NCBI GenBank assembly: GCA_964500225.1
Contig: CAZCOA010000012.1
Location: 1 to 58,619 of the forward strand
Length of the DNA stretch: 58,619 bases
Source: JAAYDY01 sp964500225
GTDB lineage: Bacteria > Planctomycetota > Phycisphaerae > FEN-1346 > JAACEH01
Reading direction: 5' to 3'
Shown here: piece after piece, positions 1-8,677 of the stretch
How the letters are laid out: each line of letters opens with the position of its first letter
Numbering within the stretch: position 1 is the first letter of the stretch
Position numbers and translations under genes: made by a program
The notes under the pieces: generated by a model
What the model saw: only the letters and a program-made list of their open reading frames with translations
Database searches by the model: none
Told to the model about the DNA's origin: nothing

Positions 1-2
1 TG

Positions 3-752
3 GCCGAGATCATGTACTTCGACTTCATGACCATCGCCATGGACCAGTTCGTCAATCAGGGCGGCAAGAACCGTTACATGTTCGGCGGCAAGACCACCGT
101 GCCCATGGTCCTGCGGACCGAGGGCGGCGCCGGCCGCTGCATCGCCGCCCAGCACAGCCAGAGCCTCGAAGCCTGGTTCACCCACGCTCCGGGGGTCTTC
201 GTTGTGGCTCCCGCCACGCCCGCCGACGCCAAGGGCCTGCTGAAGACCTGCATCCGCGACGACAACCCCATTCTGTTCATCGAGCACAAAATGCTCTATG
301 GCATCAAGGGCGAGGTTCCCGACGGCGAACACCTGGTGCCCCTCGGCAAGGCCGCCATCCGGCAAGAGGGCTCCGACATCACGATTATTTCCTATAGCCG
401 CATGGCCAACACCTGCGCCGAGGTTGGCAAAAAACTCGCTGCCGACGGCATCAGCGCCGAAGTCATCGACCTGCGCAGTCTCAAGCCGCTCGACACCCGA
501 ACCATTCTCGAGAGCGTCCGCAAGACCGGTCGCGTCCTCCTGGTCAGTGAGGCGTGCAGCAACACGAATTTCGTCTGCGAGATCGCCATGCGCATCAATG
601 AACATGCGTTTGACTACCTCGATGCGCCAATGATGCGCGTCTGTGCGGCCGATGTGCCGGTGCCGATGAGCCCGACGCTCGAAGACGCCGCCATCCCCAA
701 TGCTGACCGCATCATGGAGGCCGCACGCAAGCTGGCCAAGGGAGAAGTCTGA
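3..752 (+). CDS. pdhB: 2-oxoacid (pyruvate) dehydrogenase E1 component, beta subunit; 5' partial
   Basis: Beta subunit of the thiamine-diphosphate-dependent E1 enzyme, which with E1 alpha decarboxylates pyruvate and reductively acetylates the lipoyl group of E2. The reading frame is open to the left edge, so the N-terminus is outside the window; about 249 of the usual roughly 325 residues are present. Visible family signatures are FGGKTTVPMVLR followed by the GGAGR...QHSQSLEAWF block of the transketolase pyrimidine-binding domain, and a C-terminal transketolase domain with VIDLRSLKPLD. The E2 gene follows after 42 bp, which supports a pdh operon. E1 of an acetoin or branched-chain complex cannot be excluded from this fragment alone. 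Confidence 0.9.
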   Translation, partial: AEIMYFDFMTIAMDQFVNQGGKNRYMFGGKTTVPMVLRTEGGAGRCIAAQHSQSLEAWFTHAPGVFVVAPATPADAKGLLKTCIRDDNPILFIEHKMLYGIKGEVPDGEHLVPLGKAAIRQEGSDITIISYSRMANTCAEVGKKLAADGISAEVIDLRSLKPLDTRTILESVRKTGRVLLVSEACSNTNFVCEIAMRINEHAFDYLDAPMMRVCAADVPVPMSPTLEDAAIPNADRIMEAARKLAKGEV

Positions 753-794
753 ACGAGAGTCGCGCCGCGACACAGCCGTTAGGAAACCAGTCAC

Positions 795-2192
795 ATGATC
801 CAGAAGGTTTTGCTTCCCAAACTCGGCCAGACGGTCGAGACCGCCGTCATCGAGACCTGGCGCGTCAAGGAGGGCGATGCCGTCAAGAAAGGCGACATCC
901 TCTGCGAGATCACGACCGACAAGGCCACCCTCGAAGTCGAATCGTACGCCAAGGGGACTCTTCTGAAGATTCTTGCCCCGACGGGCCAGCCGCTTCCTGT
1001 CAACAGCCTCATCGCTGTTGTCGGCGACCCCGGCGAGGCGATTCCGGCCGAACTGCTGGCCGGGGGCGTCCAAGCGGACGTCCCTGCGGCAGCACCGACG
1101 GCTCCGGCGGCTGTGACGCCCGCCCCGGCCGCAACTCCCACGGCTCCGGCTCGTGAGCCCGCGCCTGTCGCCGCCAAGCCGCAGCCGGCCCACACGCCGG
1201 TGGAGATCGACATTTCCGCTGCACCGGGACGCCTCTTCGCCTCTCCGAGGGCACGCAAGCTGGCCGCCGACGAGCACGTGCCCCTGGCGGCCGTCAAGGG
1301 CTCAGGCCCCAATGGTCGCATTGTCGAGAAAGATGTGGCCGCCTACGCCGACAAGGTCCGACAAATCGGCGTCACGCCGCTGGCTCGCAAGCTGGCCGCC
1401 GAACGCGGTGTCGATGTCCTTGCCCTGGCCGCCGAAGGCAAGAAGGTCACTCGCGACGATGTCATGGCCGCGCAGCCCGTCGCGACGCCGGCCGCCGTCA
1501 CACGTGTCGTGCCCAGAGCCGGCAAGGTCGGCCTTACTCCCATGCGGCGGATCATCGCCGAACGCATGTGTCAAAGCAAACGCGACATCCCGTGCTACTA
1601 CCTGCACATGGATGCCGACATGACCGATCTGATGGAGGCGAGGCGCCGTTTCAACGCCCGCGGCGACCTCCGAGTTGCGATCAACGACTACATCATCGTC
1701 GCGTGCGCCCGCGCCCTGGCCGAGTTCCCCGACGTTAACAGCCGATGGGACGGCGACGGCATCACCTATCGCGGCGAATGCAACGTGGGGTTGGCCGTGG
1801 CTCTGGACGCCGGCCTTATTGTCCCCGTTGTCAAAAACATCGAACGTAAAAGCCTCGCCCAGGTGGCCGAAGACAGCCGCACGCTGATCGAGAAAGCTCG
1901 CGGCAAAAAGCTCTTGCCCGAGGAGTACGAAGGCGGCTGCATGACCATCTCGAACCTCGGCACGTTCGGGGTGAAGCATTTCATCCCCATCGTGAACCCC
2001 GGCGAGAGCTGCATTCTCGGCCTCGGCATGATCGAGGACCGCGTGGTGGTCCGCCAGGGCGGCATCCACATTCGCAAGGTGATGACCATGACCCTGGCCG
2101 CGGACCATCGGCTCGTGGACGGCGCCGTCGGGGCGAAGTTCCTCGAACGCATCCGCGACCTGTTGGAGAATCCGACGCAGCTTGAGAAGTGA
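795..2192 (+). CDS. pdhC: Dihydrolipoamide acetyltransferase (E2) of pyruvate dehydrogenase complex
   Basis: Core acyltransferase that moves the acetyl group from lipoyl-lysine to CoA. Domains in the 465 residues: one lipoyl domain (about 1-80) with the lipoylation lysine at residue 43 in TDKATLEVE; an Ala/Pro-rich linker (about 95-140); a peripheral-subunit-binding domain (about 148-185) and a second related segment (about 192-226); then the catalytic domain (about 245-465) with the active-site HRLVDG at 438-443. AGGAAAC about 7 nt upstream of ATG serves as ribosome binding site. It lies directly after E1 beta. No E3 (lipoamide dehydrogenase) gene follows; NfnAB genes do. The two consecutive E1/E3-binding motifs are unusual for a protein with a single lipoyl domain. 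Confidence 0.93.
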   Translation: MIQKVLLPKLGQTVETAVIETWRVKEGDAVKKGDILCEITTDKATLEVESYAKGTLLKILAPTGQPLPVNSLIAVVGDPGEAIPAELLAGGVQADVPAAAPTAPAAVTPAPAATPTAPAREPAPVAAKPQPAHTPVEIDISAAPGRLFASPRARKLAADEHVPLAAVKGSGPNGRIVEKDVAAYADKVRQIGVTPLARKLAAERGVDVLALAAEGKKVTRDDVMAAQPVATPAAVTRVVPRAGKVGLTPMRRIIAERMCQSKRDIPCYYLHMDADMTDLMEARRRFNARGDLRVAINDYIIVACARALAEFPDVNSRWDGDGITYRGECNVGLAVALDAGLIVPVVKNIERKSLAQVAEDSRTLIEKARGKKLLPEEYEGGCMTISNLGTFGVKHFIPIVNPGESCILGLGMIEDRVVVRQGGIHIRKVMTMTLAADHRLVDGAVGAKFLERIRDLLENPTQLEK

Positions 2193-2333
2193 GATCGCCG
2201 GGTCACGCACGTGAACCAGTGCCTTGCTTCGGTCGGACGGGGCAGGGCACTGTTGTTTGCGACCGGGTCACGTGTATCGTCGCGCCGCGAGGTGCGGCCG
2301 TGTGCTATATCGCCTGATTGGACGAGATGGGCC

Positions 2334-3200
2334 ATGTATGAAATCGTAAGTAACGAGCAGATTGCTCCCCGCGTTCACCGCATCCTCGTGCGCGCGCCCA
2401 AAATCGCCGCCAAGCGACGCGCCGGCCAGTTCGTCATCGTCCGCACCGACGACCAGTGTGAACGCATTCCGCTGACCATTGCCGACAGCGATCCGGTGCA
2501 GGGCACCATCACCCTGATCGTCCAGTCGGTCGGCCGATCGACGATGCTCCTGTGCGGCCTCAAGCCCGGCCAGTCGATCCTTGATGTCGTGGGCCCTCTG
2601 GGTCGTCCGACGCACATCGAGCGCGTCGGCCATGTCGTGGTCGTCGGCGGCGGCATCGGCACGGCCGTGGCCATGCCCATCGCCGTCGCCATGAAAGCCG
2701 CCGGCAACCGCGTCTCGGCCGTCATCGGCGGTCGCACTCGCGAGCTCGTCATCCTCGAAAACGACCTGCGCCGCATCGCCGGCAACGTGGTCGTCTGTAC
2801 CGACGACGGCTCCTACGGTCGCAAGGGCCTGGTCACCGATGCCCTGGCGGAGATGATCGCCGACCCCGGCGCCGTGAATCTCGTCGTCGCCATCGGTCCG
2901 GTGCCCATGATGGAAGCCGTCTGCAACCTGACCCGCGGCCCCGACATCCCGACCGTCGTCAGCCTCAATCCCATCATGATCGACGGCACGGGCATGTGCG
3001 GCGGATGCCGCGTCACCGTCGGCGGACGGACGAAGTTCGCCTGCGTTGACGGTCCCGAGTTCGACGGCCACGCCGTGGATTTCAAGGAGCTTCGCAACCG
3101 CCTCGCCGCGTTCCGCGACATGGAGGATCAGGCCCGCCGGGAAGCTGAGCACGCGTGCCGTCTCGATGAACAGATCCGCCGCATGGAGAAGCAGCCATGA
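2334..3200 (+). CDS. nfnA: NADH-dependent reduced ferredoxin:NADP+ oxidoreductase subunit A (FAD/NAD-binding, 2Fe-2S)
   Basis: Small subunit of the electron-bifurcating transhydrogenase NfnAB, also annotated sulfide dehydrogenase beta or dihydroorotate dehydrogenase electron-transfer subunit-like. The 288-residue protein has a ferredoxin-reductase-type FAD domain (GQFVIVR, IPLTIAD), a nucleotide-binding domain (VVVVGGGIGTAVAMPIA) and a C-terminal 2Fe-2S site seen as CGGC plus a Cys 11 residues on. The frame is open from 2211, but the ATG at 2334 (MYEIVSNEQIAPRVHRI) matches where this family begins. The stop overlaps the next start by 4 bp (ATGA), so translation is probably coupled to subunit B. 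Cytoplasmic. The pair balances NADH, NADPH and ferredoxin pools. Confidence 0.88.
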   Translation: MYEIVSNEQIAPRVHRILVRAPKIAAKRRAGQFVIVRTDDQCERIPLTIADSDPVQGTITLIVQSVGRSTMLLCGLKPGQSILDVVGPLGRPTHIERVGHVVVVGGGIGTAVAMPIAVAMKAAGNRVSAVIGGRTRELVILENDLRRIAGNVVVCTDDGSYGRKGLVTDALAEMIADPGAVNLVVAIGPVPMMEAVCNLTRGPDIPTVVSLNPIMIDGTGMCGGCRVTVGGRTKFACVDGPEFDGHAVDFKELRNRLAAFRDMEDQARREAEHACRLDEQIRRMEKQP

Positions 3201-4630
3201 CCGCCCCGTCCGACAAGAACCGACGCCAGGACCGCGTGCCCATGCGCGAGCAGCCCGCCAGGCAGCGCGTCGCCAACTTCGATGAGGTTCCCTACGGCTA
3301 CTCGCTCGAAGAAGCCATCGCCGAGGCCCAGCGCTGCCTCCGCTGCAAGAAGCCGCTCTGCGTTACGGGCTGTCCTGTCAACATCAATATCCCGGCCTTC
3401 GTCGGCGCCATTGCCGACGGCGACATTCGCAAGGCCATCCGCATCCTGAAATCGTCCAACACGCTGCCGGCCATCTGCGGCCGCGTCTGCCCCCAGGAAA
3501 CCCAGTGCGAGGTCCGTTGCGTCCTCGCGAAAAAAGGGGCTCCCGTTTCCATCGGCAACCTCGAACGTTTCGCCGCCGACTGGGAACGTGAGCAGGGCCA
3601 GGTGGACATCCCCGAACGCGCGGCGCCCACGGGCCGCCGAGTGGCCGTTGTCGGCAGCGGACCGGCCGGACTCACCTGCGCCGGCGAACTGGCACGCCGC
3701 GGGCACGAGGTCGTCATCTTCGAGGCGCTCCACGCGCCAGGCGGCGTTCTCGTGTACGGCATTCCCGAGTTCCGCCTTCCCAAACGCATCGTCAAGGCCG
3801 AAATCGACAACCTCCGTGCCATGGGCGTCACCCTCCAGCTCAACTCGGTCGTCGGCAAACTCGATACCGTCGCCGAGCTGATGGACGAGTTCGACGCCGT
3901 CTTCATCGGCACCGGCGCCGGCCTGCCCAAGTTCAAGAACATCCCCGGCGAGAACCTCGTCGGTGTTTACTCTGCTAACGAGTACCTGACCCGAGCCAAT
4001 CTCATGCGCTCGTACCAGTGGCCCGCCAGCGGCACGCCGCCCATCCGTTCGCGTCGCGTCGTCGTTATCGGCGGCGGCAACGTCGCCATGGACGCCGCCC
4101 GCACGGCCGTCCGCCTCGGGGCCGAGAAGGTCATCCTCACCTACCGCCGCAGCGAAGAAGAAATGCCCGCCCGCAAGCCCGAGATTCACCATGCCCATGA
4201 GGAAGGCGTTGAGTTCATGCTCCTGGTCGATCCGGTCGAGGTGCTCGGCGACGAGCGCGGCCGCGTGCGAGCCGTCCGGTGCCTGAGGATGGGCCTTGGT
4301 GAGCCCGATGCGTCCGGCCGGCGCCGTCCCGTGCCCATCGAGGGATCCGACTTCGAAATCGAGTGCGACACGGTGATACCGGCCCTGGGCAACGATCCGA
4401 ATCCGCTCATCGGCCGCACTACCGAGGGCCTCAAGACCGGCAAGTGGGGCAACATCGAGGCCGATCCCGACACCGGCCGCACAAGCCTCGAAGGCGTTTA
4501 CGCCGGCGGCGACATCGTTACCGGGGCGGCCACGGTGATCGAAGCCATGGGCGCCGGCCGCAGAGCCGCCGCCGCCATTCACGAGTACATCATGCAACGG
4601 CCGCCCAAACGGCGATCCGCAGGCGACTGA
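3197..4630 (+). CDS. nfnB: NfnB / glutamate synthase (NADPH) small-subunit-type oxidoreductase
   Basis: Large subunit partner of nfnA, 477 residues. The N-terminal region has the paired iron-sulphur motifs of the GltD/NfnB family: CLRCKKPLCVTGCPVNINIP and CGRVCPQETQCEVRC, ligands for two 4Fe-4S clusters. Then comes an FAD-binding Rossmann motif (VAVVGSGPAGLTCAGELARR), an NADP-binding motif (VVVIGGGNVAMDAARTA) and the C-terminal FAD contact (GVYAGGDIVTGAATVIEAMG). Known family reaction: NADH and reduced ferredoxin jointly reduce two NADP+, or the reverse. Because nfnA is adjacent and overlapping, NfnB is preferred over a glutamate synthase subunit; no gltB is nearby. Confidence 0.9.
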   Translation: MTAPSDKNRRQDRVPMREQPARQRVANFDEVPYGYSLEEAIAEAQRCLRCKKPLCVTGCPVNINIPAFVGAIADGDIRKAIRILKSSNTLPAICGRVCPQETQCEVRCVLAKKGAPVSIGNLERFAADWEREQGQVDIPERAAPTGRRVAVVGSGPAGLTCAGELARRGHEVVIFEALHAPGGVLVYGIPEFRLPKRIVKAEIDNLRAMGVTLQLNSVVGKLDTVAELMDEFDAVFIGTGAGLPKFKNIPGENLVGVYSANEYLTRANLMRSYQWPASGTPPIRSRRVVVIGGGNVAMDAARTAVRLGAEKVILTYRRSEEEMPARKPEIHHAHEEGVEFMLLVDPVEVLGDERGRVRAVRCLRMGLGEPDASGRRRPVPIEGSDFEIECDTVIPALGNDPNPLIGRTTEGLKTGKWGNIEADPDTGRTSLEGVYAGGDIVTGAATVIEAMGAGRRAAAAIHEYIMQRPPKRRSAGD

Positions 4631-4665
4631 CTCTCCCGGGCATCTCGATTCCAGATCGAAAATGC

Positions 4666-4694
4666 TTGACAAAGCCGCCCATACTCGACAAAAT
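4666..4694 (+). promoter_or_regulatory. Candidate sigma-70 promoter for tRNA-Asp
   Basis: A perfect -35 TTGACA at 4666-4671 is followed after 17 nt by CAAAAT (4 of 6 to TATAAT) at 4689-4694. It sits about 45 nt before the mature tRNA 5' end, in an AT-richer gap after nfnB. Confidence 0.5.
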
Positions 4695-4740
4695 ACAAAT
4701 CTCTTGTCGGGGCTCAGTCCGCGACAGGGGCTGATGTTGT

Positions 4741-4817
4741 GGGGCCATAGCTCAATTGGTTAGAGCGTCGGACTGTCGATCCGAAGGTTGCGGGTTCGAG
4801 TCCCGTTGGCCTCGCCA
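4741..4817 (+). tRNA. tRNA-Asp (anticodon GTC)
   Basis: A complete cloverleaf can be drawn by hand: acceptor GGGGCCA with TGGCCTC (one G-U), D arm GCTC/GAGC, anticodon stem TCGGA/TCCGA around loop CTGTCGA giving anticodon GTC, a five-base variable region AGGTT, T stem GCGGG/CCCGT with loop TTCGAGT, discriminator G and an encoded CCA. It is bracketed by a promoter and an intrinsic terminator, so it is probably a monocistronic tRNA. Confidence 0.97.
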
Positions 4818-4824
4818 GAGCGCA

Positions 4825-4869
4825 AAGCGGCGGTGGGCATCCACGCGTGCCACACCGCCGCTTCTTTTT
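4825..4869 (+). terminator. Rho-independent terminator of tRNA-Asp
   Basis: A perfect 11-bp inverted repeat, AAGCGGCGGTG at 4825-4835 and CACCGCCGCTT at 4853-4863, is followed at once by CTTTTT. It lies 7 nt after the encoded CCA. Confidence 0.9.
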
Positions 4870-4991
4870 GTGCCGTCTTGAATCTTCAGCGGCGCGCCAC
4901 TACGATACACCGCTTGTCACGCCGTTCCGGGGAGCATACCGACTTCGGACGGAGCGGCCGGTCCTTCTTTTCGGTAATGAGGCGGAAAACC

Positions 4992-6530
4992 ATGGACAAG
5001 GACAACGTCCCGTCCAGCTCCTCGCAGCAGCGGATGGAGAACATTGTGTCGCTCGCCAAGCGGCGAGGGTTCATTTTCCCATCGTCGGAAATCTATGGCG
5101 GCCTCAACGGCTGTTGGGACTACGGTCCCCTGGGCGTCGAGCTCAAACGCAACGTCAAGGACGCCTGGTACGAGAGTATGGTCCGTCATCGCGACGACAT
5201 CGTCCCGGTGGATTGCGCCATCCTCATGAACCGCCGTGTCTGGCAAGCCTCCGGCCACGAGAAATGTTTCACCGACCCCATGGTCGATTGCCGCGCGTGC
5301 AAACGCCGATTCCGCGCCGACAAGGTCCGCATGCACTACCTCGTCCTGGACGGCAAGCCCATTTGGCACCACGCCTACGAGGGCGACGACCCGGCCGGTT
5401 TTGGCGACATCTCCAAGAGCGTTCGCAAGTCCTACGACCACCTGCGCAACGCCCACAAGGCCGATTTCGACGCCGGCAAGGCCGCCGAACTCGATTGCCT
5501 CGTCTCCCAGGTTCCCGAGGGCTATGCCCGCATCTGTCCGGAGTGCGGCGGCGAACTGACCGAGGCCCGTCTCTTCAATCTCATGTTCAAGACGTTCGTC
5601 GGCCCGGCCGAGGATTCCGCCGCCATGACGTACCTCAGGCCCGAAACCGCCCAGGGCATTTTCGTCAACTTCCTCAACGTCCTGAACTCCTCGCGCATCA
5701 AGGTGCCGTTCGGCATCGCCCAGATCGGCAAGGCCTTCCGCAACGAGATCACCCCGCGCAACTTCACCTTCCGCACGCGCGAGTTCGAGCAGATGGAGAT
5801 CGAGTTCTTCTGCAAACCCGGCACCGACGACCAGTGGTACCGCCACTGGGTCGAGGTCCGAAAACGCTGGTACCTCGACCTCGGCATGCGTCCCGAGAAC
5901 GTCCGTTTCCGCGAGCACGCCCCCGAGGAACTAGCCCACTACGCCCGCGGCTGCACCGACGTCGAGTACAAGTTCCCGTTCGGCTGGGGCGAACTCGAAG
6001 GCATCGCCAACCGCACCGATTATGACCTCCGGGCCCACGCCGAGGCCTGCGGCAAGGACCTCAGTTACTTCGACGACGAGACCAAGGAACGCTTCGTGCC
6101 GTTCGTCATCGAGCCTTCCGCCGGCGCCGACCGCAGCACGCTTGCCTTCCTCTGCGACGCCTACTGCGAAGACGAGGCCCCCGACGAGAAGGGCAATCCG
6201 CAGCCGCGCACCGTTCTGAAGTTCCATCCGCGACTGGCTCCGATCAAGGTCGCCGTCCTCCCGCTCGTTCGCAAGGACGGCATGCCCGAGAAGGCCGGCG
6301 CCATCTACGAGGGCCTTCGCAAACGCATGGCCGCGTTCTACGACGACAAGGGCGCCGTCGGCCGTCGCTACCGTCGCCAGGACGAGGCCGGCACGCCCTT
6401 CTGCATCACCGTCGATGGGCAGACCATGCAGGACGATACCGTCACCGTCCGCCACCGCGACAACATGACTCAACAACGCATCCCGGCCGAGGGCATCTTG
6501 CGATTCCTGTCCGATGCCATGGGGCTCTGA
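4992..6530 (+). CDS. glyS: Glycyl-tRNA synthetase (dimeric class II, single chain)
   Basis: Charges tRNA-Gly with glycine using ATP. The 512-residue protein is the eukaryote/archaeal-like alpha2 type rather than the alpha2beta2 GlyQ-GlyS type. Visible: the N-terminal RRGFIFPSSEIYGGLNGCWD; a zinc-like insertion with CRAC and CPEC pairs; RPETAQGIFVNF; class II motif 2 (FRNEITPRNFTFRTREFEQM); motif 3 (EPSAGADRSTLAFLC); and a C-terminal anticodon-binding domain beginning at APIKVAVLPLVRKDG. The frame is open from 4788 through the tRNA, but ATG 4992 is preceded by GAGGCGG at good spacing, so the upstream extension is discarded. It faces the next gene tail to tail. Confidence 0.95.
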   Translation: MDKDNVPSSSSQQRMENIVSLAKRRGFIFPSSEIYGGLNGCWDYGPLGVELKRNVKDAWYESMVRHRDDIVPVDCAILMNRRVWQASGHEKCFTDPMVDCRACKRRFRADKVRMHYLVLDGKPIWHHAYEGDDPAGFGDISKSVRKSYDHLRNAHKADFDAGKAAELDCLVSQVPEGYARICPECGGELTEARLFNLMFKTFVGPAEDSAAMTYLRPETAQGIFVNFLNVLNSSRIKVPFGIAQIGKAFRNEITPRNFTFRTREFEQMEIEFFCKPGTDDQWYRHWVEVRKRWYLDLGMRPENVRFREHAPEELAHYARGCTDVEYKFPFGWGELEGIANRTDYDLRAHAEACGKDLSYFDDETKERFVPFVIEPSAGADRSTLAFLCDAYCEDEAPDEKGNPQPRTVLKFHPRLAPIKVAVLPLVRKDGMPEKAGAIYEGLRKRMAAFYDDKGAVGRRYRRQDEAGTPFCITVDGQTMQDDTVTVRHRDNMTQQRIPAEGILRFLSDAMGL

Positions 6531-6604
6531 GGCCGAACGCAACGACGATCGCAGCGAGGAATACCCGGCGGCAACAGCGGTGCGGCCCCGCGGCGGAGGT
6601 CGGC

Positions 6605-8098
6605 TCAGACCAGCTTGTAGAGTTCGCGTTTCAGGATCTTGCCCGCGGCGTTGCGCGGCAACGTGTCGGAAATGATGAACCGGCGGGGAACCTTGAACGC
6701 CGCCATGCGTTCGCGGCAATACTCGCGCAGTTCCTTGGTGGTTAGTGTGTGAAACCGGCGGCCGATGACGAACGCCACGGGCGCCTCGCCGCGCGTCTCA
6801 TGATTCACCCCGATGACGGCCGCGTCCGCCACTTCCGGATGACTTAGCAGCACTGCCTCGATCTCGGCCGGGGCCACATTCTCGCCGGAAATGATGATGA
6901 TCTCTTTCTTGCGACCCTTGATGAACAGATACCCGTCGGCGTCGATCAGCCCCAGGTCGCCCGTGCGGAAGAAGCCGTCGGCCGTGTACCCCTCGGCCGT
7001 GCACTTCGGATGGTGAAGGTAACCCGCCATCACGTTCGGTCCGCGCACCGCAATTTCGCCCTGCACGTCGCAACCCAGCTCGCGATCCTGCTCGTCGATG
7101 ATCCGGACCTCGACTCCCGGGATCGGACGTCCGACCGACCCGGGCTTGTTCGCCCACGGCAAATTCAGCGAGATCACCGGGCTGGTCTCCGTCATGCCGT
7201 ACCCGTTCAACAGCGGCCGACAGAAGACGTCTTCGAACCGGTCCGCCACGCCGCGCGGCAACGCCTCGCCGCCACTGACGCATAGCCGCAAGTGCGTTCC
7301 CGCCGCCCATGCCAGGTCGCGGGCCCGCAGCATCACGTTGTACATACTCGGCACCGCCAGAAGGATCGTCGCCTTCTGCTCGATGCACGCCTCGCCGATC
7401 TCCGTCGGGATGAACCGCTCCACGTACCGGACGCTCGCCCCCACGCACACCGGCGCCACCAGCGTTCCCAGCAATGCGAACGCATGGCTCATCGGAAGGA
7501 TGCCCAGGAACACGTCGTCGCTGCTCAATCGGGCGATCTCGCGCACCGCCTCCACGTTCGCCAGCAGATTCCTGTGCGTCAGCATGACGCCCTTGGGCTT
7601 GGCTTCGCTCCCCGCCGTGTACAGAATTGCCGCCACATCGTTTTCGCGGTTCACGTGCGGCGCGTCGGTCCTGGGGCTGCTGCTCCAGTTCATCTCTTCG
7701 ATATAAAGCCGCCGGCCTTCCCACGAACCCAGCATCCCCGACACCGACCGGGCCGTAATCACCAGTTCGGCACCGGAATCCGTCAGGGCGTACTTCAGGT
7801 CGTCCGGTCGCAGAATCTGCGACAGCGGAATCACCGCCTTGCCCGCCATCTGGCAGCCGTAGAAAGCCACCGCAAAGCTGCTATCGTTCGGCAGCAGGAT
7901 CGCCACGTGCGGCTTGGCCGTCATCTCCGCCACGCGCACGGCTACCAGGCTTGCCCGGCGCAGCAGATCGGCATACGTCATCGCATCATGCGAATCGCTC
8001 AGGGCGAGCTTGTCCGGCACTCTGGAAGCTGTCTGGCGGAGCTGGCCGACCAGGGTCGTCGAGTCGGTCGTGACTGGCGATGTGTGGTTCAAATACAA
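6605..8098 (-). CDS. AMP-forming acyl-CoA synthetase (ANL superfamily, long-chain fatty acid CoA ligase-like)
   Basis: Predicted to activate a carboxylic acid, probably a fatty acid, as acyl-AMP and then acyl-CoA. About 497 residues with ANL motifs: the phosphate loop YTAGSEAKPKGVMLTHRN, the adenine-contact NGYGMTETSPVIS, the hinge region YTADGFFRTGDLG and GRKKEIIIISGENVAP, and the C-terminal lysine in PRNAAGKILKRELY. The start is a TTG at 8098, or more likely the TTG at 8092, which has AGGGAG 6 nt upstream. The core of the phosphate loop reads AGSEAKPKG rather than SGTTGxPKG, a variant seen in this superfamily. Substrate cannot be told from sequence. Single gene, convergent with glyS. Confidence 0.88.
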   Translation of the reverse strand: MYLNHTSPVTTDSTTLVGQLRQTASRVPDKLALSDSHDAMTYADLLRRASLVAVRVAEMTAKPHVAILLPNDSSFAVAFYGCQMAGKAVIPLSQILRPDDLKYALTDSGAELVITARSVSGMLGSWEGRRLYIEEMNWSSSPRTDAPHVNRENDVAAILYTAGSEAKPKGVMLTHRNLLANVEAVREIARLSSDDVFLGILPMSHAFALLGTLVAPVCVGASVRYVERFIPTEIGEACIEQKATILLAVPSMYNVMLRARDLAWAAGTHLRLCVSGGEALPRGVADRFEDVFCRPLLNGYGMTETSPVISLNLPWANKPGSVGRPIPGVEVRIIDEQDRELGCDVQGEIAVRGPNVMAGYLHHPKCTAEGYTADGFFRTGDLGLIDADGYLFIKGRKKEIIIISGENVAPAEIEAVLLSHPEVADAAVIGVNHETRGEAPVAFVIGRRFHTLTTKELREYCRERMAAFKVPRRFIISDTLPRNAAGKILKRELYKLV

Positions 8099-8376
8099 CT
8101 CCCTTGCTCAGGAGTCCTGGCTTCTGAGCGGCAATCCATAAGCCCTCGTCCGGGATGGACAACCCGCATAGTGTAGAATCAAAGTGCTCAAAAGCAAAGA
8201 AAAACCGCCATGAAGCCGGGTTGCTGCCCGCCCAGGCGGCCCCCATGACCCTCCCCCGGTGGTCCGCGACTGTGGAACGCAGTCAGAGGTTTCCGTTGAA
8301 ATCCACGACGCCACAGCCTATTATCCGGGCGTTCGCCGCCGGTCACGAGTCTCTGTAACGGAGCATCGAACCTGCC

Positions 8377-8559
8377 ATGGAGCCAACGGATCCCACGCCC
8401 TCGGCCGCCGACGAACCGCTGCACGGCGCGCCCATACGGTTCGTGGATGAAATGACCGTCTCCGAAGCCGTACAGCCGGCTCCTGCCATCCATTATGTTC
8501 CACCGACCTATAACGGCACCATCGTCATCCTGGCGTGGATTCGCGCCGCGATGATCTAG
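8377..8559 (+). CDS. Possible small hypothetical protein (60 aa)
   Basis: An ATG-initiated frame of 60 codons with strongly GC-biased third positions in a 580-bp gap between the ligase start and the lipoprotein gene. The product is Pro/Ala-rich with a hydrophobic C-terminal stretch (GTIVILAWIRAAMI). The nearest Shine-Dalgarno-like GGAG is about 13 nt upstream, which is poor. I do not recognise a family. It could equally be a chance frame in GC-rich DNA. Confidence 0.3.
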   Translation: MEPTDPTPSAADEPLHGAPIRFVDEMTVSEAVQPAPAIHYVPPTYNGTIVILAWIRAAMI

Positions 8560-8677
8560 TCTGACGGCCTTGCCTCTTGCACTGGTTGCCCACGAAAGAT
8601 ACTGTATGGGTGTCCATGGCGGCCCTATGTCTCGGTAGGGCGCCTTGGTCCGGCTCGGCATCTGCGGGGGCGACGCG

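Noticed and set aside
3128..4672. 514-codon minus-strand frame opposite nfnB
   Set aside because: GC-rich antisense shadow of a well-identified gene; the product is Gly/Ala/Asp repeats with no family features.
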